Below are positions 17,440 to 27,585 of a stretch of DNA of 64,000 bases, piece by piece. The stretch's first letter is position 1, and each line of letters starts with the position of its first letter. The notes under the pieces were generated by a model, which saw only the letters and a list, made by a program, of their open reading frames with translations, was not told where the DNA came from and ran no database searches. Both the position numbers and the translations under genes were made by a program. This DNA is from Burkholderiales bacterium (GTDB lineage: Bacteria; Pseudomonadota; Gammaproteobacteria; Burkholderiales; Burkholderiaceae): the NCBI GenBank assembly GCA_021287185.1, contig JAJTAZ010000011.1, positions 248,001-312,000 of the forward strand, in the 5' to 3' direction.

Positions 17440-18612
17440 ATGAGAACAAAACTGACCAAACTTTACCAAGAGTTCACAAACGCCGAGCAATCCTCAGGCA
17501 TCGCCCTCATCGTTGCCACCACCGTTTCTCTTGCCATAGCCAACTCATATTGGGGTGACGCCTACACGCACTTTTGGCATACCGAGGTCGGTGCCAATTT
17601 TGCAGGCCTGCATTTGAAACACAGTCTCGCACATTGGGTCAACGATGCATTGATGGCGATATTTTTCCTGCTCATCGGTTTGGAAATCGAGCGCGAGATT
17701 TACACAGGCGAATTGTCCGATTTGAAAAACGCCGCGTTGCCGATATTTGCCGCGATTGGCGGGATGTTGATGCCCGCACTCATCCATTTTTATTTCAACC
17801 GTGGTACAGCCACCCAAAGCGGCTTTGGCATTCCCATGGCCACCGATATTGCTTTTGCATTGGGCGTACTGGCGTTATTGGGCGACCGTGTGCCTGTGAC
17901 CTTGAAAATCTTTCTCACCGCATTGGCGATTATTGACGATTTAGGCGCGATTTTGGTCATTGCATTGTTTTATGTCAGTGATTTTTCCATCGCGTATTTT
18001 TCGGGCGCAATGGCGATTTTTGCCCTGCTTTTGGTGCTCAATCGCACGGGTGTGACCAAGGTCTGGATTTATTTACTGCTGGGCGTGGTGATGTGGTATT
18101 GCATGCTCGAATCAGGCGTTCATGCCACGCTTGCGGGGGTGTTGCTCGCGTTTGCAATTCCCTTTGGTAACGGTGATGAACAATCGCCGTCGTATCATTT
18201 GCAACATGTATTGCATAAGCCTGTGGCATTTATCATCATGCCGATTTTTGCTTTGGCCAACACAGACATCATGCTCTCAGGTGATTGGGGCAGTGGTTTG
18301 ATGACTGCCAACAGCATCGGGATTTCGGCGGGACTACTCATCGGTAAACCCGTTGGCATCTTGCTGATGTGTTGGCTCGCGGTTCTATTGGGGATATCGC
18401 AATTGCCTGAAAGTGTCAACTGGCGACACCTCATCGGCGTGAGTATTCTCGGAGGCATTGGTTTTACCATGTCGATTTTTATCACCCTACTGGCATTTAA
18501 TGATGCGGCTGTGGTGCAAAATTCAAAAATCACCATCCTGCTCACCTCACTGATGGCTGGGCTCGTGGGCTATTTGATTTTGCGCATGGCCAGCAAAATT
18601 CGCTCTACGTAA
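17440..18612 (+). CDS. nhaA: Na+/H+ antiporter NhaA
   Basis: NhaA exchanges two protons for one sodium across the inner membrane and controls cytoplasmic pH and sodium. The 390-residue protein has about 12 helices. The catalytic aspartate pair is in ALAIIDDLGAI (D166-D167) and the helix IV element GIPMATDIAFALGVL carries D136, matching the E. coli site. The N-terminus includes the conserved HWVNDALMAIFFLLIGLEIE. It lies directly after ylqF and converges with rep. Confidence 0.96.
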   Translation: MRTKLTKLYQEFTNAEQSSGIALIVATTVSLAIANSYWGDAYTHFWHTEVGANFAGLHLKHSLAHWVNDALMAIFFLLIGLEIEREIYTGELSDLKNAALPIFAAIGGMLMPALIHFYFNRGTATQSGFGIPMATDIAFALGVLALLGDRVPVTLKIFLTALAIIDDLGAILVIALFYVSDFSIAYFSGAMAIFALLLVLNRTGVTKVWIYLLLGVVMWYCMLESGVHATLAGVLLAFAIPFGNGDEQSPSYHLQHVLHKPVAFIIMPIFALANTDIMLSGDWGSGLMTANSIGISAGLLIGKPVGILLMCWLAVLLGISQLPESVNWRHLIGVSILGGIGFTMSIFITLLAFNDAAVVQNSKITILLTSLMAGLVGYLILRMASKIRST

Positions 18613-18635
18613 ACAATTGCATACGACCAGCAGCA

Positions 18636-20705
18636 TCACAAACCTTCATCTTTAAATATCTCAGGTTGCCGCTCGTCTTTTTCGGGTGACTTACTCAAAC
18701 GTGCTTTGAGTAGGGCAATGCGTTGCTGGGGGGTCAATTGAACAGCGGGCTTGTCATGATGTTTGTCGTGCGCGATGCCCTGTTGCATTTCTTTGATGAA
18801 ACGCGAAACTTGGCGATTCTCGAAATCACGTCCGCGGCGGCGTTTTTGGCACCAAGTGATGTGCAAACTCAAACGCGCCCGCGTGATGCCGACATACATC
18901 AAACGTCGTTCTTCTTCAATCCGCAATGGGTCTTCGAGCAATTCATCACGCAACATATGCGGCAACAAGCCTTCCTCAACACCGACCAAAAACACATGCG
19001 GATACTCCAAACCTTTCGCCGCGTGCAGGGTCGATAAACGCACTGCGTTGTCCTCGCCCTCACCTTTATCCATCATGCTCATAATCACCATGGATTGAAT
19101 CACCACCGACAAGGGTAAATCATCCTCAAGCGCACGTCGCTTGACCCAGCCGAGAAAGTCCTGCACATTGCTCCATTTGTTTTGCGCCTGACGCTCATCA
19201 AAATGGTCGTACAAATAACGCTCATAGGCGATGGTTTTGAGCAATTCATCCAGCAATGCGCCTGCTTCTTCACCCTGCACTTTGGCGGCGCGCTCTTCAA
19301 ATTCATTGATGAGTTCGCCAAATTGATTGAGCGGTTCGATTTGCCGTGGACTGGCGCGTTGCACAAAGCCCATTTCAAACGAGGCTTCAAATAATGACGT
19401 ATTGCGCTCACCTGCGTAATGACCAAGCAATTCCAGTGTCGCCGCACCCACACCGCGTTTTGGGGTGGTCACAGCACGAATAAACGCAGGGTCATCCTTG
19501 ACATTGTTCATCAAACGAAAATACGCCATGATGTCGCGGATTTCGGCGCGGTCAAAAAAAGACTGACCACCTGACATCACATAGGGAATGCGCTCTTTAC
19601 GTAAAAATTGCTCGAATATCCGCGCCTGATGATTGCCTCGATATAAAATTGCGTAGTCTGAAAAGCGGGTGTTGTGTGAGATTTTATGCGCTTGCAGACG
19701 CATCAAAACGTGTTGCGCCTCCAACTCCTCATTCTCCATGGGCACGACGCGAATCGGCTCGCCCTCACCGTACTCACTCCAAAGTTTTTTCTCAAACAAC
19801 TTTGGATTGTGTGCAATCACCGCATTGGCAGCGTTCAAAATACGTTCGGTTGAGCGATAATTCTGCTCCAAGGTAATCACCTTGAGCAACGGAAAATCGG
19901 TTTTCAGCAGTTTCAAATTATCCAAGGTCGCACCGCGCCACGCATAGATCGCTTGGTCATCGTCGCCCACCGCAGTGAACATCGCACGCGCCCCCGTGAG
20001 CAGTTTGAGCAATTCGTACTGCACGGTGTTGGTGTCCTGATACTCATCAACCAAAATATAACGAATTTTATTTTGCCAACGCTCGCGCACCTGCGCATCC
20101 TCGCGCAACAATTTCACAGGCAAACGAATCAAATCATCGAAGTCCACCGCCTGATACGCCGCGATGGTCGCGTTGTAACTGCTGTACACGCGCGCAAACT
20201 GTAATTCATTCGGGTTGGTCGCCAAACCCAAAGCCTGCTCAGGGCTGATTTCTTTATTTTTCCACAGCGAAATTTGACTTTGCATGGCGCGAATCAAACC
20301 TTTGTCTGTGGTTGCCGATAACTCCTGAATGATGCCAAAACAATCGTCCGAGTCAAGTATCGAGAATTTTTCTTTCAATCCAAGGTGCTTGCCTTCCGCA
20401 CGTAAAAAACGCACACCAAACGAGTGAAAAGTCGAGATGGATAAATCCTTGGTCGGCATATTGGGCAACAGTTTGCCCACGCGCTCGGCCATTTCTTTGG
20501 CGGCTTTATTGGTAAAAGTCATTGCCATGATGTGGCGCGGTTCATAACCACAGACTTGAATCAAATGCGCAATCTTGCGCGTAATCACCCCCGTTTTACC
20601 ACTGCCCGCACCCGCCAATACCAAGCATGGCCCGCCCATATACTCAACCGCAGATTGCTGCTGCGGATTGAGCTGAGCAGTCTTGATAGTGTGTGCTATA
20701 ACCAT
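18636..20705 (-). CDS. rep: ATP-dependent DNA helicase Rep (UvrD/Rep family)
   Basis: This superfamily 1A helicase unwinds DNA 3' to 5' and clears blocked replication forks. Motif I GAGSGKT is at 32-38. Motif II is VDEYQDTN, motif III GDDDQAIYAWRGA, motif IV region NYRSTERILNAAN, motif V STLHAAKGLEYPHVFLVG and motif VI RRLMYVGITRAR. The 689 residues and sequence pattern fit Rep better than the longer UvrD, which has an extra C-terminal interaction region; this subfamily choice is an inference. An AT-rich HEPN gene lies directly upstream, ending in its own terminator. Confidence 0.85.
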   Translation of the reverse strand: MVIAHTIKTAQLNPQQQSAVEYMGGPCLVLAGAGSGKTGVITRKIAHLIQVCGYEPRHIMAMTFTNKAAKEMAERVGKLLPNMPTKDLSISTFHSFGVRFLRAEGKHLGLKEKFSILDSDDCFGIIQELSATTDKGLIRAMQSQISLWKNKEISPEQALGLATNPNELQFARVYSSYNATIAAYQAVDFDDLIRLPVKLLREDAQVRERWQNKIRYILVDEYQDTNTVQYELLKLLTGARAMFTAVGDDDQAIYAWRGATLDNLKLLKTDFPLLKVITLEQNYRSTERILNAANAVIAHNPKLFEKKLWSEYGEGEPIRVVPMENEELEAQHVLMRLQAHKISHNTRFSDYAILYRGNHQARIFEQFLRKERIPYVMSGGQSFFDRAEIRDIMAYFRLMNNVKDDPAFIRAVTTPKRGVGAATLELLGHYAGERNTSLFEASFEMGFVQRASPRQIEPLNQFGELINEFEERAAKVQGEEAGALLDELLKTIAYERYLYDHFDERQAQNKWSNVQDFLGWVKRRALEDDLPLSVVIQSMVIMSMMDKGEGEDNAVRLSTLHAAKGLEYPHVFLVGVEEGLLPHMLRDELLEDPLRIEEERRLMYVGITRARLSLHITWCQKRRRGRDFENRQVSRFIKEMQQGIAHDKHHDKPAVQLTPQQRIALLKARLSKSPEKDERQPEIFKDEGL

Positions 20706-20719
20706 ATAAATATTTTCAT

Positions 20720-20756
20720 AAAAACACCTTGTACATAAAATCTCTGCACAAGGTGT
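20720..20756 (-). terminator. Terminator of the HEPN-type gene
   Basis: On the minus strand ACACCTTGTGC and its near-perfect complement (one mismatch) form a stem with an 11-base loop, followed by a short T run. It sits between the HEPN gene stop (20781) and the rep start (20705), so it isolates the inserted gene from rep. Confidence 0.7.
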
Positions 20757-20780
20757 GGTATTTCAATCAGGTATGGGATA

Positions 20781-21458
20781 TTACTTGTTAAGTAATAAAT
20801 CGCAAAGTTTCTGATAAAACTTTACTGCGGTTTTTACTGAGGCAACTGAAATTTTGATTCTGTCAGATACTTTAACTTTGTAAATTTTATCTATTTGGTC
20901 TCGATCTTGTGGAGTTATCGATGAAGCACCAGCCCCATGTACGATTGCATTACGACGTGAATAAAGCCAATCAGCATAACCACAAATTGACGCTGGAATT
21001 TCCTTTCGTTGTATTTTGAAATTATCCAAAATATCTCCAGTAGATGGGTTAATTCGGGGCTTTCTTTCATATTCTGAAGTGCTCTCAAAAAACAAACTTA
21101 AAAGTGTCGCTAACTTACGTGAATGCCTTTGGCGTAATATGGTAAGCCTAAGTTTATCCTGAATTTTATTATTCAAAACCGATTGCAGGTCATTGCTTTG
21201 TAATAAAAGAGTAATCAGATAAGATTCGGTTACAGTGTCTTTACTTTCTGCCAAAGCCTTTTCAAGTAAAGCGGTTTCTTGACAATTTTCTAATAAAAAT
21301 TTATCTACCATAAAGTCGAATCTGTCCACTAAATTAGTAAAGACAAGTTTTTGAATATGTTTTCTGTTGTTATCTGTGAGACTTTCAACCTCCGAAATTG
21401 CTGGATTGAGTTCTTTCTCTAAGAATCTTGTAAACTCAACTATTTTATCCATATTCAT
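20781..21458 (-). CDS. HEPN-like domain protein, AT-rich, unknown function
   Basis: The protein has 225 residues, is predominantly alpha-helical by sequence and ends with an RRNAIVHGAG motif at 168-177. This is the R-x4-H pattern (R169, H174) of HEPN domains, many of which are RNases in defence or toxin systems; some are non-catalytic. No second domain, signal peptide or membrane helix is seen. The ATG at 21458 has AGAGG seven bases upstream; a longer frame into mnmA is rejected. The gene is clearly richer in A+T than mnmA and rep on either side, has its own terminator and no antitoxin partner. Its identity beyond HEPN is not known to me. Confidence 0.6.
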   Translation of the reverse strand: MNMDKIVEFTRFLEKELNPAISEVESLTDNNRKHIQKLVFTNLVDRFDFMVDKFLLENCQETALLEKALAESKDTVTESYLITLLLQSNDLQSVLNNKIQDKLRLTILRQRHSRKLATLLSLFFESTSEYERKPRINPSTGDILDNFKIQRKEIPASICGYADWLYSRRNAIVHGAGASSITPQDRDQIDKIYKVKVSDRIKISVASVKTAVKFYQKLCDLLLNK

Positions 21459-21504
21459 AGTGCGGCCTCTTTTTACAATTTGTGACAAAAATATAACACA
21501 CACA

Positions 21505-22614
21505 TCACAACAAAGGCGACAAATCAGGATTTGCCGCAGCAATAATCCCTCCGCCCAAACACACCGCGCCATCATACAGCACTGCGTATTGCCCTGGGGT
21601 AACTGCCCACTGCGGCTCAGTAAAATCAAGGGTGAAATGGCGAGCATCGCCAGTGCTTGGCGTCAAGCGACACGACGCATCATTTTGACGATAACGGGTT
21701 TTTGCACCCACCTCGATAATACTCGGCGCAACGCCTGCAATCCACGAGGCATCCTCGGCGTGCAGTTGGTTCGAAAGCAACGCGGGGTGGTCATGCCCTT
21801 GCACCACATACAAGGTGTTGCTTGTAAGGTCTTTGTGCGCCGAGAACCACGGCTGTCCCGTGCCCTTTTTATCACCCCCAATACCAATGCCTTTGCGCTG
21901 GCCATAGGTGTAGAACGACAAGCCAACATGTTCACCAACCACACGCCCATCCAGCGTTTTCATCGGTCCTGTTTTTGTCGGCAAATAGCGATTGAGAAAT
22001 TCGCGGAAGGGTCGTTCGCCAATGAAGCAAATTCCTGTGGAGTCTTTTTTCGCGGCATTGGACAAGCCCAATTGGTGCGCGATGTCGCGCACTTGGGTTT
22101 TCGGCATTTCACCCAAAGGAAAGAGTGTTTTAGACAGTTGCGCTTGGTTCAGACGGTGTAAAAAATAGCTTTGGTCTTTGCTTGCGTCCAAACCTTTGAG
22201 CAATTGAAATTCGCCATTGACCTCACGCACCCGCGCATAGTGTCCCGTCGCGATGAGTTCCGCGCCCAAACTCATGGCATGGTCGAGAAAGGCTTTGAAT
22301 TTGATTTCGGCGTTACACAGCACATCGGGATTGGGGGTACGCCCCGCGCTGTATTCACGTAAAAATTCAGTAAAAACGCGGTCTTTGTATTCAGCGGCAA
22401 AATTAACCGCTTCAATTTCCACGCCGATGGTATCGGCCACCGAAGCCGCATCAATCCAATCTTGACGTGATGAGCAGTACTCGGAGTCGTCATCGTCCTC
22501 CCAGTTTTTCATAAACAGGCCTATGACCTCGTAGCCCTGCTGTTTGAGCAGCCATGCGGTGACCGAGGAGTCCACCCCCCCAGACATACCGACGACGACA
22601 CGTTTTTTGCTCAT
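21505..22614 (-). CDS. mnmA: tRNA-specific 2-thiouridylase MnmA
   Basis: MnmA makes 2-thiouridine at the wobble position of tRNA-Lys, -Glu and -Gln, using sulfur relayed by the Tus proteins. The PP-loop GMSGGVDSS is at 9-17, and the two catalytic cysteines are C100 in [12 protein letters not shown] and C196 in [10 protein letters not shown]. The TGHYARV and KDQSYFL segments are typical. The 369 residues are standard. The nudJ gene lies four bases upstream, an arrangement also found in enterobacteria. Confidence 0.97.
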   Translation of the reverse strand: MSKKRVVVGMSGGVDSSVTAWLLKQQGYEVIGLFMKNWEDDDDSEYCSSRQDWIDAASVADTIGVEIEAVNFAAEYKDRVFTEFLREYSAGRTPNPDVLCNAEIKFKAFLDHAMSLGAELIATGHYARVREVNGEFQLLKGLDASKDQSYFLHRLNQAQLSKTLFPLGEMPKTQVRDIAHQLGLSNAAKKDSTGICFIGERPFREFLNRYLPTKTGPMKTLDGRVVGEHVGLSFYTYGQRKGIGIGGDKKGTGQPWFSAHKDLTSNTLYVVQGHDHPALLSNQLHAEDASWIAGVAPSIIEVGAKTRYRQNDASCRLTPSTGDARHFTLDFTEPQWAVTPGQYAVLYDGAVCLGGGIIAAANPDLSPLL

Positions 22615-22618
22615 TGCA

Positions 22619-23113
22619 TTACCCGTTCATGATTCGCAAATCTTTTACCAATGCCAAATCCATCCGTTGGCCCGCTTGATAATCGCGCAAACATTGCGCC
22701 ACAATTTTATTGCGGTGAATGGATTCGTTTGCCATGATTTCATCAAAGGTCAACCATTCCGCAGACAAAATACCTTCATCCAATTGCGTGCTGACCGCCT
22801 GCTCACCCACCGTACCAATGAAGGTAAAACGCAAATAGGTGATGTCTTTGTCCCAGCGATCCGACACATACACCCCAAGCAATGCGCTCGGAGTAAACTC
22901 ATAACCCGACTCTTCGAGCACTTCGCGTTGCACGGCCTGAATCAAACTTTCTTCCACCTCCCAATGTCCTGCAGGTTGGTTGATTTTAATGCCACGGCGC
23001 GTGTCCTCACGCACCATTAAAAAACGAGTTTGCTCACCAAATTGCCGCTCAACAATCGCAGCAACCGTTACATGAGGGGTCCAGACAGGGAAATTTTTGT
23101 GCATTTTAAGCAT
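22619..23113 (-). CDS. nudJ: Nudix hydrolase, NudJ-like phosphatase
   Basis: NudJ hydrolyses nucleoside tri- and diphosphates and thiamine pyrimidine pyrophosphates. A complete Nudix box (G-x5-E-x7-REVLEESGY) is centred near residue 65, and the N-terminus has the PHVTVAAIV strand of the NudJ group. The adjacency to mnmA matches the enterobacterial order and supports the subfamily name. The frame is open upstream to 23242. I use the ATG at 23113; an ATG at 23104 is possible, and neither has a strong ribosome binding site. Confidence 0.85.
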   Translation of the reverse strand: MLKMHKNFPVWTPHVTVAAIVERQFGEQTRFLMVREDTRRGIKINQPAGHWEVEESLIQAVQREVLEESGYEFTPSALLGVYVSDRWDKDITYLRFTFIGTVGEQAVSTQLDEGILSAEWLTFDEIMANESIHRNKIVAQCLRDYQAGQRMDLALVKDLRIMNG

Positions 23114-23288
23114 GGCCAATATTAATAAACAGTCACCGCCGCCATCGCTTTGATTCACAAAACAATGACAGCAAAATTTATAACCGTTTATTTTACCACA
23201 TCCGTCTTGAGTGGTCTGTATGATGGTCAGAACAGATGCCAAGCCACTTTTGTTTGTAGGTTTTGTAGATTGGATGCGCTGTTAGCCA

Positions 23289-25265
23289 TCACTGCGGAAT
23301 TTTCTCGAGAAACTCACTGGCATTTGCTTCACCTGTGACACGGTGCTCTTTGAGCTCATTGCCCTGTGCATCATAAAACTGAACCACAGGTGGTCCAAAA
23401 ATTCCCTGCGTTTGCATCCACGCGCTGTGCGCTGCGTTGGTATCGGTGATGTCCAAACGCAGTGCGGTGTAATGCGACAAACGTGCAACCACCTGCGCAT
23501 CCATGAATGTGGTGCGTTCCATCACTTTACATGAGGTGCACCAGTCAGCAGCCAAATCCAGCACCACGGGTTTGGCTGCTTGCTTGGCGCGAGCCAGTTC
23601 AATATTTAATTCATCTATGGTGGTGATGGTTTTAAACGGAACCCCAACGTTGTTGCGGATGTCCGTGTCTTCTGCATTGATCTGAGCGGATGATAAAAAC
23701 CCCAATGGCTTGAATGGATTGGTTTGCCCCGCCCATGCCCCGACCAACAAAGCCAATGCATACGCAAATACCAACAAACCCAAAGCTTTAAGCACCTGTG
23801 CGACCCGCGTGTGCGCCTGAGCAAACGCGCCCATCCACACCGCCGAGCCTGCGCACAACACCGCCCACAACGCCATGGTCAATGCGGGCGGTAACAGTCG
23901 TTCAAGTAAACCAATGGCCACTGCCAGCAAACCGATGCCAAACACACCTTTGACCGCGTTCATCCAAGCACCCGCTTTGGGTAAAAATTTTCCGCCCGTT
24001 ATCCCCAAAACAATCAAAGGAATGCCCATGCCCAAACCCAACGCAAACAAAGCAACTGCGCCCATCACCGCATTACCCGTGGTACTGATAAAGCCGAGCA
24101 CACCCACCAAAGGCGCAGACACACAGGGCGAAACCACCAACGCCGAAATCGCACCCATGATAAAGGCTCCCAGCATGCGCCCACCTTTTTGTTGACTGGA
24201 TAACTGGTTTAAACGATTTTGCAATGCCACTGGCAATTGCAAAGTAAACCAGCCAAACATCGACAACGCCAACACAACAAATAAAGCCGCACTGGCAATG
24301 ATGACGGGTGGCTTTTGCAGCCACATTGATACATTGGCGTGCGCACCAAGCGCGCCCATCAAACTACCGAGCAAGGCGTACACCAAGGCCATCCCCAGCA
24401 CATAAGTCAAAGACAATTTAAATCCGCGCATCGGCGTGAGGGCGTTTTTATCCTCACCCGCAATCACACTGGTCAAAATCGGCATCATCGGAAACACACA
24501 GGGTGTGAATGCCAAACCCACACCGAGCAACAACAATGTACCCAGAATCATCGGCAGACTGGCCGTATTGAGAAATTGACTGAGCGAATTGCTGTCAGAG
24601 GACAGGCGGGTTGGTGTCGGCGGTGTGCCCAATTCTGACACACTCAAGGTTGTGGCTGTGGTTATATTTGTGCTTGCTGCGGTCGCGCTTGAATCCATGC
24701 TGGACGCGTTGCTCGCACTGACCACCACTTTGTTTGTATCGGCGGGCGTGGCGGCGGCTTTATCGACAGGCGCAGGTGTGTTTACCACATTCAAAGCCAC
24801 CTGTGCATTGATGGGCGGATAACACAAGCCGCCATCGGCACAACCTTGATACTGCACATTCAATCTCGGCTGGCCTGTTGTGACCTTGTTGATGTTGACC
24901 GTGACCAGTGCAATCGCTTGGTTGTGAAACACTTGAACTTGACCAAAATTGGGGTCATCCTTGGTTTGCGTAGGGGTGGTCCATTTAATGGACGAAATCG
25001 TTGCACCATCGGTGGCAACGATTTTCATTTGGTCTTTGTACAGATAGTAACCTTGGGCAATGGTCCACGTCAGCGTATATTGATTCGGTGCACTGGCTCG
25101 TGCAGCCATTTGAAACACCATGCCCGCAGGCAGAAATTTTTTACTCTCTTGCTTTTTAATGACATCAAAGTTCGCCGTTTGCGCATGAGCACCCCAAGTA
25201 CCCAAAAGCAAACTGAGTACCAGAATACCAATGTGAATTAAATGGGTGAACTTGAGTGTGCGCAT
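23289..25265 (-). CDS. dsbD: Thiol:disulfide interchange protein DsbD
   Basis: DsbD carries electrons from cytoplasmic thioredoxin to periplasmic DsbC, DsbG and CcmG. A signal peptide ends near LGTWGAHA. The N-terminal DsbD-alpha domain has the cysteine pair in QGCADGGLCYPP. A Thr/Ala/Ser-rich linker leads to an eight-helix beta domain with cysteines in FTPCVFPMMP and VVSPCVSAP. The C-terminal thioredoxin-like gamma domain has ADWCTSCKVME. All three cysteine pairs are present. The ATG at 25265 puts the signal peptide at the start; an in-frame ATG 11 codons upstream is less likely. Confidence 0.94.
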   Translation of the reverse strand: MRTLKFTHLIHIGILVLSLLLGTWGAHAQTANFDVIKKQESKKFLPAGMVFQMAARASAPNQYTLTWTIAQGYYLYKDQMKIVATDGATISSIKWTTPTQTKDDPNFGQVQVFHNQAIALVTVNINKVTTGQPRLNVQYQGCADGGLCYPPINAQVALNVVNTPAPVDKAAATPADTNKVVVSASNASSMDSSATAASTNITTATTLSVSELGTPPTPTRLSSDSNSLSQFLNTASLPMILGTLLLLGVGLAFTPCVFPMMPILTSVIAGEDKNALTPMRGFKLSLTYVLGMALVYALLGSLMGALGAHANVSMWLQKPPVIIASAALFVVLALSMFGWFTLQLPVALQNRLNQLSSQQKGGRMLGAFIMGAISALVVSPCVSAPLVGVLGFISTTGNAVMGAVALFALGLGMGIPLIVLGITGGKFLPKAGAWMNAVKGVFGIGLLAVAIGLLERLLPPALTMALWAVLCAGSAVWMGAFAQAHTRVAQVLKALGLLVFAYALALLVGAWAGQTNPFKPLGFLSSAQINAEDTDIRNNVGVPFKTITTIDELNIELARAKQAAKPVVLDLAADWCTSCKVMERTTFMDAQVVARLSHYTALRLDITDTNAAHSAWMQTQGIFGPPVVQFYDAQGNELKEHRVTGEANASEFLEKIPQ

Positions 25266-25296
25266 GTGCGGTTTTTCTGGATTCCAATAACAACGC

Positions 25297-25302
25297 ATTA
25301 TA
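25297..25302 (-). promoter_or_regulatory. Candidate -10 element of dsbD
   Basis: A perfect TATAAT on the minus strand lies about 31 bases before the dsbD ATG and just past the feoB stop. The -35 is not clear. Confidence 0.4.
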
Positions 25303-25330
25303 GTGAAAAACCGTGTTTACAATGTGTTGA

Positions 25331-27241
25331 TTACGTCCACAACAAAGCCACGCGATAAGTGATGAACGATGCCAAATACGCCAAACCAAACAAATACCCC
25401 AAGGTAATCAGAGGCATTTTCCAGCCGCCCGTTTCGCGTTTAATCGCCGCAATGGTTGATAAACACTGGGGCGCAAAAACAAACCATGCCAATAGTGAGT
25501 AAGCGGTTGCCCTCGACCACTGAGCAGCAATAATCGGCATAAGTGCCCCACCCGCATCGTCACCCGCAATCGAATACACTGTGCCCAAAGCACTAACCAG
25601 CACCTCACGCGCCGCCATACCCGGCACCAGCGCGATGGATATTTGCCAATTAAAACCGATGGGTGCAAACAACACATTCAACCAACTGCCGAGTATGCCT
25701 GCAAAACTGTATTCAATTGGCGCACCCGTTGCCCCCGCTGGTGCAGCAGGGAAACTTGCCAAAAACCACATCAATACAGTGAGGGTAAAAATGATGCCAC
25801 CGACACGGCGCAGAAAAATCTCTACCCGTTGCCATAAGCCCAAACCCAAATTTTTCCAACTCGGTGCGTGATAATCGGGCAATTCAAGCATCAAGGTTCT
25901 GCGATGCTGGTGCGAGCCAAACCAACGCAAGACCCACGCAACCAAAAATGCGGCGACAATCCCCGCAAAATACAGTATGAACAAAGCCACGCCCTGAGTA
26001 TTGATGCCAAACCCCAAAGGCTGCGCGGGAATGAACGCACCGATGAGCAAAGCATACACGGGTAAACGCGCTGAGCAGGTCATCAGTGGCGCAATCAAAA
26101 TCGTCACCAGTCGGTCACGTGGATTGGCGATGGTGCGCGTCGCCATGATGCCGGGAATCGCACACGCGAAGCTCGAGAGCAAAGGAATAAACGAGCGTCC
26201 TGACAAGCCAACCGTGCCCATTACTCTATCCAGCAACAAGGCTGCTCGCGGCAAATAACCCGTTTCCTCGAGCAGCAAGATAAAGAAGAACAAAACAATA
26301 ATTTGTGGCAAAAAGACCAACACCCCGCCCAAACCCGCAACCAGACCATCGACCACAAAACTGCGCACAATCCCATCAGGCAGCAATGCTCCGAACCATT
26401 CGCCAACGGCACCCGTGGCCGATTCAATTAAACTCATGGGAAATTCAGACCAGGCAAATACCGCCTGAAAAATCACAAACAACAACGTCACCAAAATCAA
26501 CGAACCGACCACAGGATGCAATACCCATTGATCGATTGTGTCTGACAGAGTGACAGGTTGGGCTCGATCCAAATCCAACTCTTTTAAAATTGCGCGAATA
26601 CAGCGTTGGTCATCCTCACTGTGTGTGGCACCCGACCCGTGCTGATGCTGCCCTTCTTGCGCCACCGCCGTTTTAAGCAATGCACTGACATCGCCCGTAG
26701 AAAACAGCTCGGTGTGTGTCAGCATATCCGCCAGACCCGAGACCCCTTCAGAACTCACAGCCACAGTCTCAACCACGGGCACGCCCAAATGCGCTGATAA
26801 TTTTTCGGCCGATACGTGCATACCTCGACTTTTGGCCACATCCATCATATTGAGCGCGACCATCATCGGAATGCCCAAACGTTGTACCGCTAAAACCAAA
26901 CGCAAACCACGGCGCAAATTGGTCGCATTGACCACGCAAATCACATAGTCAGGTTTTTTCTCTCCTTGCGCACGTCCTGCCAAAACGTCACAGGTCACAC
27001 GTTCATCAGGCGAGCGCGGATACAAGCCATACGTTCCTGGTAAATCAAGAATACGCAACGTTTTACCATGCGGCGTGGTGAATCGCCCTTCTTTACGCTC
27101 GACCGTCACCCCCGCATAGTTGGCCACTTTTTGACGTGAACCCGTCAGTGCGTTGAAAATAGCGGTTTTACCACAATTGGGATTGCCCACCAATGCCACC
27201 AAAGCACCCGATGGAAACAGATGAATCGCGTGCTCACTCAT
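25331..27241 (-). CDS. feoB: Ferrous iron transporter FeoB
   Basis: FeoB is the inner-membrane Fe(II) permease with an N-terminal G domain. G1 is GNPNCGKT at 19-26, followed by the switch GVTVERKEG and G3 DLPGTYGL. The G4 region has NMMD. After the GDI helical region (about 170-270), the C-terminal membrane part has two Gate-type halves (LPRAALLLDRVMGTVGLSGRS and the MAAREVLVSALGT segment). At 636 residues it is somewhat shorter than E. coli FeoB. Its ATG overlaps the feoA TGA as ATGA, so the two are coupled. No feoC is seen. Confidence 0.95.
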   Translation of the reverse strand: MSEHAIHLFPSGALVALVGNPNCGKTAIFNALTGSRQKVANYAGVTVERKEGRFTTPHGKTLRILDLPGTYGLYPRSPDERVTCDVLAGRAQGEKKPDYVICVVNATNLRRGLRLVLAVQRLGIPMMVALNMMDVAKSRGMHVSAEKLSAHLGVPVVETVAVSSEGVSGLADMLTHTELFSTGDVSALLKTAVAQEGQHQHGSGATHSEDDQRCIRAILKELDLDRAQPVTLSDTIDQWVLHPVVGSLILVTLLFVIFQAVFAWSEFPMSLIESATGAVGEWFGALLPDGIVRSFVVDGLVAGLGGVLVFLPQIIVLFFFILLLEETGYLPRAALLLDRVMGTVGLSGRSFIPLLSSFACAIPGIMATRTIANPRDRLVTILIAPLMTCSARLPVYALLIGAFIPAQPLGFGINTQGVALFILYFAGIVAAFLVAWVLRWFGSHQHRRTLMLELPDYHAPSWKNLGLGLWQRVEIFLRRVGGIIFTLTVLMWFLASFPAAPAGATGAPIEYSFAGILGSWLNVLFAPIGFNWQISIALVPGMAAREVLVSALGTVYSIAGDDAGGALMPIIAAQWSRATAYSLLAWFVFAPQCLSTIAAIKRETGGWKMPLITLGYLFGLAYLASFITYRVALLWT

Positions 27242-27546
27242 GCCTGCACTCCAGATGTTGGGAGGTGGGTCGAATGGGATTCTTGATGATTGGAAACAGG
27301 TCGCACCAGCACACAAGCGGCTTCTTCGGGATGCAAGGCAAACGTCGATTGACCCACACGCACCACCACCGCTCCTTTGCGTAGAATTGAACGACGTTTC
27401 ACCGACACATGCTCACCGACAATAAAGCCGATTTCGGTCAACCACGGCAACCAGTCGGGTGCATCTGAGGGGGCAACCAATTGGGTAATCACGCATTCTC
27501 GAGCAATTGCCGCTTGGTTGAGATTCAGGGTGTTGGTGCTGTTCAT
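27238..27546 (-). CDS. feoA: Ferrous iron transport accessory protein FeoA
   Basis: FeoA is a small SH3-like cytoplasmic protein that binds FeoB and is needed for full Fe(II) uptake. The 102-residue protein has the FeoA core from APSDAPDWLPWLTEIGFIVGEHVSVKR (read in two parts) to RVGQSTFALHPEEAACVLVRP. It is the first gene of feoAB. A Fur-type operator overlaps its promoter. Confidence 0.92.
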   Translation of the reverse strand: MNSTNTLNLNQAAIARECVITQLVAPSDAPDWLPWLTEIGFIVGEHVSVKRRSILRKGAVVVRVGQSTFALHPEEAACVLVRPVSNHQESHSTHLPTSGVQA

Positions 27547-27570
27547 GGGCAGACAGTGAATTAAATTAAA

Positions 27571-27585
27571 TGAGAACGGTTATCA
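27571..27585 (-). promoter_or_regulatory. Fur box overlapping the feoAB promoter
   Basis: TGAGAACGGTTATCA is a 7-1-7 inverted repeat with one mismatch between arms and close to the Fur consensus TGATAATnATTATCA. It touches the -10 element and covers the likely transcription start, the classic place for iron-dependent repression. Confidence 0.75.

Noticed and set aside
21459..21647. Extended N-terminus for the HEPN-type gene, overlapping mnmA
   Set aside because: The extension runs antisense-free through the mnmA coding end in another frame; the ATG at 21458 has a good binding site.
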